Notes under the pieces: model-generated
The model's database searches: none
Told to the model about the DNA's origin: nothing
What the model saw: the letters and a program-made list of their open reading frames with translations, nothing else
Source of the DNA: an uncultured Clostridia bacterium
GTDB lineage: Bacteria; Bacillota; Clostridia; Christensenellales; Borkfalkiaceae
Direction: 5' to 3'
DNA length: 7,272 nucleotides
Assembly (NCBI GenBank): GCA_947629225.1
Contig: CANRCY010000072.1
Span: 1-7,272 of the forward strand
Shown here: piece after piece, positions 1 through 5,583 of the stretch
How the letters are laid out: every line of letters starts with the position of its first letter
Position numbering within the stretch: position 1 is the first letter of the stretch
Translations under genes and position numbers: made by a program

Positions 1-655
1 CAAAGAGCCCCAATACTCGTGCGCGAAGGACGTTGCGGTCATGTTCCGCGCCCTTCTTACGCATGAGAAGTATTTCGAATTTTCCAAAATCTGGCTCGAA
101 GACTTCGCCCACCCCGACGGGCGCACGACGACGATCACCAACACCAACAAGCTTGTGCGCTTTTACGAGGGATGCGACGGCGGCAAGACGGGCTACACCT
201 CGCAGGCGGGCTTCTGCCTTGCGGCGACGGCGAAGAGGGGAGATACCCGCCTCGTCTCCGTTGTGATCGGCGCGGACAGCTCCGAACACCGTTTCGGGAG
301 CGTGAAAGCCCTCTTCAGATATGCCTTTTCCGCCTATGAAAGCCGCAAGATCGTGGAGGCGGGCAAGCCGATCGGCGAAAAGCTCTGTGTACGCGGCGGC
401 AAGCAGAAGGAGATCGCCGTCTGTGCGGAGCGCGACCTCACCCTTTTCTGCAAGCGGGGGGAAGAGGTGAACGCCGCAACGGAAATTTCGCTGAGATCGG
501 GCATGCGGGCTCCCGTTGCCGCGGGCGACGAAGCGGGGGAGATCGTGCTCTTCCGCGACGGCGTGGAAGCGGGACGGTGCCGTTTGCTCGCCTTCGAACC
601 CGCCGAAAAATTCTCCTATGGGGACGCTTTCCGCGAGATCGCGGGCAAATGGTAA
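1..655 (+). CDS. dacF: D-alanyl-D-alanine carboxypeptidase (S11 / PBP5 family), C-terminal part
   Basis: This is the 3' part of a gene that starts before the window; the first whole codon is at base 2 and the stop is TAA at 653-655. The family are serine DD-carboxypeptidases that act outside the membrane and remove the terminal D-Ala of peptidoglycan pentapeptides. The S-x-x-K and S-x-N motifs lie upstream and are not seen. The third motif, K-T-G, is at 185-193 in the context CDGGKTGYTSQAGFC, typical of DacF proteins. It is followed by AATAKR and the strand RLVSVVIGA that usually come next. About 110 residues after this match a PBP5-type C-terminal beta domain (RAPVAAGDEAGEIVLF near its end). 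The protein ends at GKW, without an obvious long membrane-anchoring helix. The symbol is by resemblance and by adjacency to lysA (in Bacillus subtilis dacF and lysA flank the spoIIA-spoVA region); it could be another S11 paralogue. No terminator is visible before the lysA promoter. Confidence 0.93.
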   Translation, partial: KEPQYSCAKDVAVMFRALLTHEKYFEFSKIWLEDFAHPDGRTTTITNTNKLVRFYEGCDGGKTGYTSQAGFCLAATAKRGDTRLVSVVIGADSSEHRFGSVKALFRYAFSAYESRKIVEAGKPIGEKLCVRGGKQKEIAVCAERDLTLFCKRGEEVNAATEISLRSGMRAPVAAGDEAGEIVLFRDGVEAGRCRLLAFEPAEKFSYGDAFREIAGKW

Positions 656-661
656 AAATTC

Positions 662-691
662 TTGACCGCCGCCGCGCGGGAGTGCTATAAT
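662..691 (+). promoter_or_regulatory. sigma-A-type promoter of lysA
   Basis: TTGACC at 662-667 and a perfect TATAAT at 686-691 are separated by 18 bases, with TG at 683-684 one base before the -10 box (extended -10). Transcription would start near 698, leaving a leader of only about 22 bases before the lysA ATG. That leader carries a GGAAGG ribosome site at 709-714, 6 bases from the start. It has no room for a lysine riboswitch. Confidence 0.8.
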
Positions 692-720
692 ATTGCCATA
701 TCCTTGACGGAAGGCATATC

Positions 721-2043
721 ATGAACACACGAAAGACGCTCTATATCAACAAAGAAGGGCATTTGACGATCGGCGGCTGCGACTGCCTCACCCTCGCAAA
801 AGAATTCGGCACGCCGCTCTATGTCTTCGACGAAGACTATCTCCGCGGCATGATGAGAACGTACCGCGACACGATCGCAACCGAATACGGCGACGGGCTC
901 GTGCTGTACGCGAGCAAGGCGTTCTCCTGCGAGGCGATGTACGCCATCGCCAAGCAAGAGGGGATCGGCGCGGACGTCGTCTCGGGCGGGGAGCTCTACA
1001 CGGCGATGAAGGCGGGCTTCCCCGCGGAAAAGATCTGTCTGCACGGCAACAATAAATTGCCGCAGGAGATCGGGTACGCGCTCGACTGCGGCGTTGGGCT
1101 CTTTGCCATAGACAACCCCGCCGAAGCCGATCTTCTCGACGGCGAATGCGCAAAGCGGGGAACGGTGCAGGACGTTCTGCTCCGCATCAACCCGGGCGTG
1201 GAGGCGCACACCCACAAGTTCGTGCAGACGGCGACGCCCGACAGCAAGTTCGGCTTTTCGGTGCAAAGCGGCGCCGCCGAGGAGATGACGCGGCACATTC
1301 TCGCGAAAAAACATCTCCGTCTCAGGGGCTTTCATTGCCATATCGGCTCGCAGATCTTCGAAAAGAATTCGTTCTGTATCGCCGCGGAAAAGTGCCTCGC
1401 CTTTATGGCTGACATGAAAAAAACGCTCGGTTTTCGGGCGGATTGTCTCAACCTCGGCGGGGGATTCGGCATTTGGTACACCGACGAAGACGAGAAATTC
1501 ACCTTCGAAGGGTATGCCGCCTATCTCAGAGCGCTCATCGGCGCGGTGAAAGAGGGGTGCAAAAAATACGGTCTGGATTTACCGAAGCTCATGATCGAGC
1601 CCGGGCGTTCCATCGTCGGCGAGGCGGGGATCACCCTCTACACGGTGGGGGCAATCAAAGAGATCAAGGGGATCCGCAAGTATGTTGCCGTCGACGGGGG
1701 CATGTTCGACAATCCGCGGTTCTGCCTCTATGGGAGCAAGTACACGGCAGTACTCGCAGGCAGGGCGGACGAACAGCCGACCGAGCTCGTCTCGGTCGCC
1801 GGCAAGTGTTGCGAGAGCGGGGACCTCATCGGCGTCGATCTCAACCTGCCCGCGGCAAGAACGGGGGACATCCTCGCCGTGCTCTCCACGGGAGCGTACA
1901 ACTACTCGATGGCGAGCAACTACAACCGCAACCTGATCCCGCCCGCCGTGCTCGTAAAGGACGGCAAGGCGGAGTACATCGTCAAGCCGCAGTCGTACGA
2001 AGATCTCGTGCGCAACGATGTGCTCCCCGAACGGCTCAAATAA
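721..2043 (+). CDS. lysA: Diaminopimelate decarboxylase
   Basis: LysA is a cytoplasmic PLP enzyme that decarboxylates meso-diaminopimelate to L-lysine, the last step of lysine synthesis; its substrate is also a peptidoglycan precursor. The 440-residue protein is a little longer than the usual 415-430 and has the fold-III (alanine racemase-like barrel) signature set. The PLP lysine is K66 in YASKAF. FHCHIGS (204-210) and the glycine-rich LGGGFG (245-250) contact the cofactor phosphate. EPGRSIVGEAG (293-303) and DGGMFDNPR (325-333) follow, then the active-site C364-E365 in KCCESGD and the tyrosine in GAYNYSMAS (391-399). The ATG at 721 has a ribosome site 6 bases upstream and directly follows a strong promoter. 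A strong terminator follows the stop, so the gene appears to be a single-gene transcription unit. Nothing is missing or broken. Confidence 0.97.
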   Translation: MNTRKTLYINKEGHLTIGGCDCLTLAKEFGTPLYVFDEDYLRGMMRTYRDTIATEYGDGLVLYASKAFSCEAMYAIAKQEGIGADVVSGGELYTAMKAGFPAEKICLHGNNKLPQEIGYALDCGVGLFAIDNPAEADLLDGECAKRGTVQDVLLRINPGVEAHTHKFVQTATPDSKFGFSVQSGAAEEMTRHILAKKHLRLRGFHCHIGSQIFEKNSFCIAAEKCLAFMADMKKTLGFRADCLNLGGGFGIWYTDEDEKFTFEGYAAYLRALIGAVKEGCKKYGLDLPKLMIEPGRSIVGEAGITLYTVGAIKEIKGIRKYVAVDGGMFDNPRFCLYGSKYTAVLAGRADEQPTELVSVAGKCCESGDLIGVDLNLPAARTGDILAVLSTGAYNYSMASNYNRNLIPPAVLVKDGKAEYIVKPQSYEDLVRNDVLPERLK

Positions 2044-2057
2044 ATCGGGCTTTTTGG

Positions 2058-2100
2058 ACGCGCCGCCCGCCCGCAACCATGCGGGCGGGCGGCGCGTTTT
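2058..2100 (+). terminator. Intrinsic terminator of lysA
   Basis: An 18-bp perfect stem (2058-2075 with 2080-2097, almost entirely G+C) closes on the four-base loop ACCA and ends in TTTT at 2097-2100. It lies 14 bases after the lysA stop. The T-run is short but the stem is exceptionally stable. Between here and the promoter at 2174, AT-rich sequence holds a weak GACAA/TTGTC inverted repeat (2111-2125) and nothing else I can assign. Confidence 0.9.
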
Positions 2101-2173
2101 CCCATATCTTGACAATTTTTTTGTCCGAAACGCACTCCTTGTGGAAATTTTTTGTTACGGTCTGCTCATTCGG

Positions 2174-2202
2174 TTGCTTTTTCTTTCAAAGTCTGATATA
2201 AT
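2174..2202 (+). promoter_or_regulatory. sigma-A-type promoter of the M50-scpA-scpB operon
   Basis: TTGCTT at 2174-2179 and a perfect TATAAT at 2197-2202 are 17 bases apart, with TG at 2194-2195 (extended -10). The expected start of transcription is about 2208-2210, only 1-3 bases before the ATG at 2211. If this promoter is used, the transcript has essentially no leader and no Shine-Dalgarno site. Confidence 0.75.
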
Positions 2203-2210
2203 ATTTTGGT

Positions 2211-2951
2211 ATGTCGTTTTCGTTTAATCCGAATAGATTCATAGAGCTGCTTGCGAGCTTTCTTGCCGTGACGGTCGTTCTGACTCTCCACGAGTTCTCG
2301 CATGCGTTCGTCGCCTACAAGTGCGGCGACCCCACGCCGAAGTGGGCAAAGCGGCTCTCCCTCAATCCGCTCAGGCACTTCGACATTGTCGGGCTCATCT
2401 GCTTTACGCTCGTCGGCTTCGGCTGGGCGAAACCCGTCCCGATCAATCCGAACAACTTCAAAAAATATCGCTTGGGGCTCGGGCTCACGGCGAGCGCGGG
2501 CGTTGTCACCAATTATATCTCGGCGTTCTTGTTCTGTCCGCTCGTTCTGTTGGTCATCTACTTTATGCCCGAGATCGTCTTTCTCAAATCGTTTTTGTAC
2601 TATCTGACTTCCGCGCTCTACGCATACAGCCTCGGCTTCTGCGTGTTCAACCTGTTGCCCTTCTATCCCTTGGACGGCTTCCGCATCGTAGAGGCGACGA
2701 GCAAACGGCACGGTAAAGTCTATCAATTCCTCCGCAAATACGGATATTATATCCTGCTCTTCCTCATCATCGAGAGCTTTATTTGCAGAATTTTTTCGGA
2801 GAATCTCGGTATTTATCAAATGGATTGGTTCAATCTCCTCGGCTGGATCATGCAGTTCGCGGAAAAATATCTCGGCTTCCCCATTCTCGCGATCTGGGGC
2901 TTGGCATTCGGAATGCCCGTTGAAGCGCTTTGGGGGTTGCTCGCATGGTAA
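2211..2951 (+). CDS. M50 family site-2-type zinc metalloprotease, membrane protein
   Basis: This 246-residue polytopic membrane protein belongs to the minimal site-2 protease group, without PDZ or CBS domains, which cleaves membrane-embedded substrates; its own substrate is unknown. The zinc-binding HEFSH is at residues 27-31 in the first helix. It is followed by LNPLRHFD (51-58) and GWAKPVPIN (71-79), then SAGVVTN (95-101), where most relatives have A-G-P-x-x-N. The third zinc ligand is D155 in LLPFYPLDGFR (148-158). Further hydrophobic segments lie near 102-119, 126-146, 179-190 and at the C-terminus. The start at 2211 is kept because it gives the full first helix just before HExxH; no downstream start codon would. 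There is no ribosome site before it. The stop overlaps scpA by 7 bases, so the two are co-translated. An M50 protease upstream of scpA is common in clostridia; a direct functional link is not established. It is not a SpoIVFB or RseP by architecture. Confidence 0.92.
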   Translation: MSFSFNPNRFIELLASFLAVTVVLTLHEFSHAFVAYKCGDPTPKWAKRLSLNPLRHFDIVGLICFTLVGFGWAKPVPINPNNFKKYRLGLGLTASAGVVTNYISAFLFCPLVLLVIYFMPEIVFLKSFLYYLTSALYAYSLGFCVFNLLPFYPLDGFRIVEATSKRHGKVYQFLRKYGYYILLFLIIESFICRIFSENLGIYQMDWFNLLGWIMQFAEKYLGFPILAIWGLAFGMPVEALWGLLAW

Positions 2952-3745
2952 ACCGCGAAAATTTCGAATCGGTCGTGGACTACACCACGGTCTTAGATGG
3001 CTTCGAGGGACCGCTCGATCTGCTCCTTTTCCTCATCAATAAAGAGGAGATCGAGATCAAAGACGTCTTCGTCTCGCAGGTCACCGAGCAGTTCCTCGAC
3101 TATATGAAGGGGCTCCCTTACCTCGACGTAGACAAGGTGACGGAATACCTCAACATCGCGGCGACGATCCTCAAGATCAAGGCGCAAGCGCTCGTGCCCA
3201 ACCTCGAAGAGGACCCCGAGCTCGACGCGGAGATCGAGGAGGACAAGGCGCAGCTTATCCGCGCGCTCGAAGAATTCCGCCTCATCAAAGAGGAGACGAA
3301 AAAGCTCAAAGAGCTCGAAACGATCGGCTACTTCTTCAAAGAGCCAGATAAGAACGTGGGGGAGACGAAGACGGTGTTCTCCCTCGACAATCTCACGCTC
3401 GACGGGCTCGTGAAGGCGTTTTCCACCGTGTTGCTCCGCCGCGAAGAGGCGAAGAGCGACGAGGCGGGGCGGGAAATCCCGCGGGACGAATTCACTGTTG
3501 CCGAAAAGATCGTCGTCATCCGCGAGGCGCTCGAATCGCAGGAAAAGATCGCATTCGAAGAGCTCTTTACCCGCGATTTTACCCGCGGCGAAGTCGTAAC
3601 CACCTTTCAGGCGCTCTTGGAACTTCTGAAATACCAATATCTTCGCGTCACACAAGAGGTCGCGTTCGGACAGATCGTAATATCGCTCAACCCCGACAGA
3701 GCGGAAGGAGAGGACTATCTTGGACAAATTGACGAATATAATTGA
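2945..3745 (+). CDS. scpA: Segregation and condensation protein A (kleisin subunit)
   Basis: ScpA is the kleisin that bridges SMC heads and binds ScpB in the bacterial condensin complex, acting on the nucleoid in chromosome compaction and segregation. The 266-residue protein carries the hallmark N-terminus LDGFEGPLDLLLFLI (residues 17-31). The helical segment EYLNIAATILKIKAQALVP (67-85), the usual SMC-binding kleisin part, follows. A charged, probably coiled middle (86-135) comes next, and then a C-terminal winged-helix region around 185-250. I chose ATG 2945, with a run of five G 8 bases upstream (2932-2936), over an in-frame TTG at 2930 that adds five residues and has no ribosome site. The gene overlaps the M50 stop by 7 bases and scpB by 26 bases, as expected for translationally coupled partners. 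Confidence 0.96.
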   Translation: MVNRENFESVVDYTTVLDGFEGPLDLLLFLINKEEIEIKDVFVSQVTEQFLDYMKGLPYLDVDKVTEYLNIAATILKIKAQALVPNLEEDPELDAEIEEDKAQLIRALEEFRLIKEETKKLKELETIGYFFKEPDKNVGETKTVFSLDNLTLDGLVKAFSTVLLRREEAKSDEAGREIPRDEFTVAEKIVVIREALESQEKIAFEELFTRDFTRGEVVTTFQALLELLKYQYLRVTQEVAFGQIVISLNPDRAEGEDYLGQIDEYN

Positions 3746-4394
3746 GGCGATCCTGTTCGCTTCGGGCAAGAGCGTGGAGCTTGCCGCCATTGCCGAAAAG
3801 CTCGAGGTCACCATGCGCGAGATCAACGCCGCGCTCTCTGAGCTCGAAGCGCGCTACGGAGAGGAAGGGGGGATAAAACTGCTCAGGTTCAACGGCAAGG
3901 CGCAACTCGCCTCCAACCCCGCATACAAGACGGACGTGGAAGCCGTCCTCAATCCCATCCGCGAAAAGGAGCTCACCCGCACCATTCTCGAATGCGCGGC
4001 GATCGTCGCCTACAAACAGCCCATTACCCGCACCGAGATCGAACAGCTCCGCGGGCTCAACAGCGACTATGCGGTCCACACTCTTCTCGAACTCAAACTC
4101 ATCTACCCCTGCGGCAGAAAGGACGCTATCGGCCGTCCCATTCTCTATGCGACGACGGACGAATTCTTAAAGCGCTTTAAGCTGAATTCCCTCGAAGACC
4201 TGCCCGACTACGACGCGCTCATGGCGGCGATCACCCGCCCGACGGAAAGCTATCTCTATGCCCGCGAGGAGTACCGCGAAGAAGAGGAGAACGGGGCGAG
4301 TGAGGAAAGCGAGGAGAGCGGAGAAGAAAGCGGCTACGAAATTCCCGACTTCTTGCGCGGGCTCGATGAGAGCGACCTCGTAAAAATCGGATAA
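3720..4394 (+). CDS. scpB: Segregation and condensation protein B
   Basis: ScpB is a dimeric tandem winged-helix protein that binds the middle of ScpA in the SMC condensin complex. The 224-residue protein opens with KLTNIIEAILFASGK (3-17). It contains the family core AAIVAYKQPITRTEIEQLRG (93-112), NSDYAVHTLLELKLI and GRPILYATTDEFLKRF (138-153). The tail from about 182 is strongly acidic and low in complexity (many E and S), then ends in the hydrophobic-acidic YEIPDFLRGLDESDL; a variable acidic tail is usual in ScpB. The start is TTG at 3720, supported by AAGGAG at 3705-3710, 9 bases upstream, and by alignment of the first residues with the family. The first 26 bases lie inside the end of scpA. 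No hairpin terminator follows the stop at 4394, so transcripts may run into the next gene. Confidence 0.96.
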   Translation: MDKLTNIIEAILFASGKSVELAAIAEKLEVTMREINAALSELEARYGEEGGIKLLRFNGKAQLASNPAYKTDVEAVLNPIREKELTRTILECAAIVAYKQPITRTEIEQLRGLNSDYAVHTLLELKLIYPCGRKDAIGRPILYATTDEFLKRFKLNSLEDLPDYDALMAAITRPTESYLYAREEYREEEENGASEESEESGEESGYEIPDFLRGLDESDLVKIG

Positions 4395-4419
4395 TCCCCG
4401 AAAAAATCAGAAAAAAATC

Positions 4420-4448
4420 TTGTCTTCCTGCGCAAAGCGTGTTATAAT
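4420..4448 (+). promoter_or_regulatory. sigma-A-type promoter of the zinc-ribbon gene
   Basis: TTGTCT at 4420-4425 and a perfect TATAAT at 4443-4448 are 17 bases apart, with TG at 4440-4441 giving an extended -10. The start of transcription would be near 4455, leaving a leader of about 45 bases that holds a palindrome (4458-4471) and a strong ribosome site (4485-4491). Confidence 0.8.
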
Positions 4449-4457
4449 AAACATGTT

Positions 4458-4471
4458 ACGGAACCTTCCGT
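4458..4471 (+). promoter_or_regulatory. Palindrome over the transcription start, possible operator
   Basis: ACGGAA and TTCCGT are perfect inverted repeats separated by CC, starting about 3 bases after the predicted +1 of the promoter at 4420-4448. Flanking bases extend the symmetry imperfectly (ATGT at 4453-4456 with ATAT at 4473-4476). The position is that of a classical repressor operator. As RNA it could form only a small 5-bp hairpin. The regulator is unknown, and a chance palindrome cannot be excluded. Confidence 0.4.
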
Positions 4472-4498
4472 CATATAAAAATACAAAGGAGAGATAAT

Positions 4499-4900
4499 AT
4501 GAAGTACTGTAAGAACTGCGGCAACGCATTGGACGACAGCGCGTATGTTTGTCCCGCCTGCGGCACGAGGGCGTCTACGCCCGAGCCCGCACCCGCGCCC
4601 GTTCCCGCACCCACAAGCACCAACAACATCTTAGCGATCGTCGGTCTCGTGCTCGCCTTCTTCGTCCCCGTGGCAGGGCTCATCTGCTCGATCATCGGGC
4701 TCAGAAAGGTGAAGGAATGCAACAGCGGAAAGGGGCTCGCGATCGCGGGGATCGTCATCAGCGCATTAGGGATTGTCTCCGAGGTCATCGCGATCATCGC
4801 TTATATCGCCCTCGGGTCCCAGCTGTACCAATATTTTTATGAATTTTTTTATGAATTTTTCCGTGAATATGCAAGCCTGGCAATGGCGATGAAATTCTGA
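4499..4900 (+). CDS. Zinc-ribbon membrane protein, DUF4190-like
   Basis: This 133-residue protein has no known enzymatic role; proteins of this layout are common in Clostridia and unassigned. Residues 1-23 form a zinc ribbon with C4-x2-C7 and C18-x2-C21. A proline/alanine linker follows (28-38, PEPAPAPVPAP). Two hydrophobic segments (about 44-68 and 79-106) separated by a short basic loop (GLRKVKECNSGKG) resemble the DUF4190 membrane module, which would leave the zinc ribbon cytoplasmic if both ends are inside. The C-terminus is an aromatic-acidic stretch built from a short tandem repeat (FYEF-FYEF-FREY, about 112-124). The start has a strong ribosome site, AAAGGAG at 4485-4491, 7 bases upstream. 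With its own promoter, palindrome and terminator it forms a separate unit between scpB and the YtfI-like gene, and looks like an insertion into an otherwise conserved neighbourhood. Confidence 0.85.
   Translation: MKYCKNCGNALDDSAYVCPACGTRASTPEPAPAPVPAPTSTNNILAIVGLVLAFFVPVAGLICSIIGLRKVKECNSGKGLAIAGIVISALGIVSEVIAIIAYIALGSQLYQYFYEFFYEFFREYASLAMAMKF
4834..4869 (+). repeat. 12-bp tandem repeat inside the zinc-ribbon gene
   Basis: Two exact copies of TTTTTATGAATT (4834-4845, 4846-4857) are followed by a third, degenerate copy (4858-4869, 8 of 12 bases matching). They are in frame and encode four-residue units of the form F-[YR]-E-[FY], so copy-number change would keep the reading frame. Confidence 0.75.
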
Positions 4901-4910
4901 TCGGATCGGA

Positions 4911-4937
4911 AAAGCGGCTTTCGGAAGCCGCTTTTTT
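4911..4937 (+). terminator. Intrinsic terminator of the zinc-ribbon gene
   Basis: A 10-bp perfect stem, AAAGCGGCTT (4911-4920) with AAGCCGCTTT (4925-4934), closes on the loop TCGG. It runs into six T at 4932-4937. It lies 10 bases after the stop at 4900 and separates this unit from the downstream cluster. Confidence 0.92.
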
Positions 4938-4955
4938 GTTGCTTTTTTCCCTTTA

Positions 4956-4985
4956 TAAATAAATTTTGCGCGTTCGCCCATATTA
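4956..4985 (+). promoter_or_regulatory. Sigma-G-like (forespore) promoter candidate
   Basis: TAAATA at 4956-4961 and CATATTA at 4979-4985 are 17 bases apart. I compare them with the sigma-G consensus as I know it from Bacillus subtilis (TGAATA, 17-18 bases, CATACTA): the match is 5 of 6 and 6 of 7. Transcription would begin near 4991-4993, right at the ATG of the next gene. The genes downstream are of sporulation type, which supports the reading. Against it, the region is AT-rich, the -10 box lies inside an inverted repeat that may exist for another reason, and a weaker sigma-A-like pair (TTGTTG 4936-4941, TAAATT 4960-4965, 18 apart) is also present. Confidence 0.45.
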
Positions 4986-5007
4986 ACGGTATATGGGCGA
5001 ACTTTTT
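4972..5007 (+). promoter_or_regulatory. Terminator-like hairpin covering a start codon
   Basis: GTTCGCCCATAT (4972-4983) and ATATGGGCGAAC (4991-5002) form a 12-bp perfect inverted repeat with a 7-base loop, followed directly by TTTTTGTTT (5003-5011). This is the layout of an intrinsic terminator, yet the right arm contains the ATG (4993-4995) of the YtfI-like gene and its second and third codons. In a transcript entering from upstream the hairpin could end transcription or hide the start codon. A transcript starting at about 4992 would lack the left arm. Confidence 0.7.
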
Positions 5008-5583
5008 GTTTATTCGGCATTTTTCGGAACGGCGCTCTTCTTCCTTCCGATCTTCGTTTCCGTCGACGCCTTCGTCGACGCGCGCGAGAACAAATGCTGG
5101 TTTGCGCTCAGCCTGTACGGGTTCCTGAAGGTATTCGGCGGCTATCTGCAACTCAAAAAGGAAGGGCTCGTCTTTCATCTGACGAAAAAGAAGGCGGTCA
5201 TCCTGCCTTACCGTCAAATGGCGCCCATGCGGAAAAAATTCGAAGTGACGAAGGGATTCCAGCTCTACCGTTTCCACCAAATCACGGAGACGGGCGGAGA
5301 GGGGAAGCTCTACGGCTTGATGGGGGGAGCCGCCTTTATGGTCTTCGGCGGACAGGTCTTTTCCGTCCTGCGCACTCTGCACCCTTTTCTCTCCTTGAAA
5401 AGCGGGCTTCTGCTGACGGAAACGCCCAACCTGAAAGTAACGTTGCAGGCGGTCACCATCTTTAACGGGCTCATTCTTTCGGTCGCGATCGGAAAAAAAA
5501 TATTGGAGGCATTCTTAAATTGGATCAGAAAAAAAAGATCGACAGCATCATGGAAAAAACGGCACAGCAGCTCCTTAGCCTGA
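4993..5583 (+). CDS. YtfI-like (DUF2953-type) membrane-anchored protein
   Basis: This 196-residue protein is assigned mainly by position and shape. DUF2953 (YtfI) proteins stand directly upstream of ytfJ in many spore formers and have an N-terminal transmembrane segment followed by a soluble domain. Here a hydrophobic segment at about 5-26 precedes RENKCWFALSLYGFLKVFGG (31-50), resembling the family's strand-rich start. A basic segment (64-85) and two more hydrophobic stretches (about 106-125 and 152-169) follow. The last 20 residues are very basic and lie where the gene overlaps ytfJ by 64 bases. The ATG at 4993 is the only start that keeps the N-terminal helix: an in-frame stop precedes it at 4984-4986 and the next in-frame start codon is at 5218. 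It has no ribosome site and sits inside a terminator-like hairpin. Function unknown; a role in sporulation or germination is inferred from context only. Confidence 0.72.
   Translation: MGELFVYSAFFGTALFFLPIFVSVDAFVDARENKCWFALSLYGFLKVFGGYLQLKKEGLVFHLTKKKAVILPYRQMAPMRKKFEVTKGFQLYRFHQITETGGEGKLYGLMGGAAFMVFGGQVFSVLRTLHPFLSLKSGLLLTETPNLKVTLQAVTIFNGLILSVAIGKKILEAFLNWIRKKRSTASWKKRHSSSLA

Noticed and set aside
692..720. Lysine riboswitch or attenuator before lysA
   Set aside because: The predicted leader is only about 22 bases, too short for an L-box; the CCTT/AAGG pairing there is only 4 bp.
2109..2114. Perfect TTGACA upstream of the M50 gene
   Set aside because: No -10-like hexamer stands 16-18 bases downstream, and it is part of a short GACAA/TTGTC repeat; the promoter at 2174-2202 fits far better.
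1443..2201. Plus-strand frame of 252 codons inside and beyond lysA
   Set aside because: It is the out-of-frame shadow of lysA (arginine-rich product) and passes through the lysA terminator; lysA itself is complete.
2993..3826. Open frame of 277 codons on the minus strand across scpA and the start of scpB
   Set aside because: Both plus-strand genes are clear family members; the antisense product is a low-complexity shadow rich in L, R, E and D, with no ribosome site or neighbours on that strand.
4395..4419. Terminator after scpB
   Set aside because: Only A-rich sequence without a hairpin is present between the scpB stop and the next promoter.
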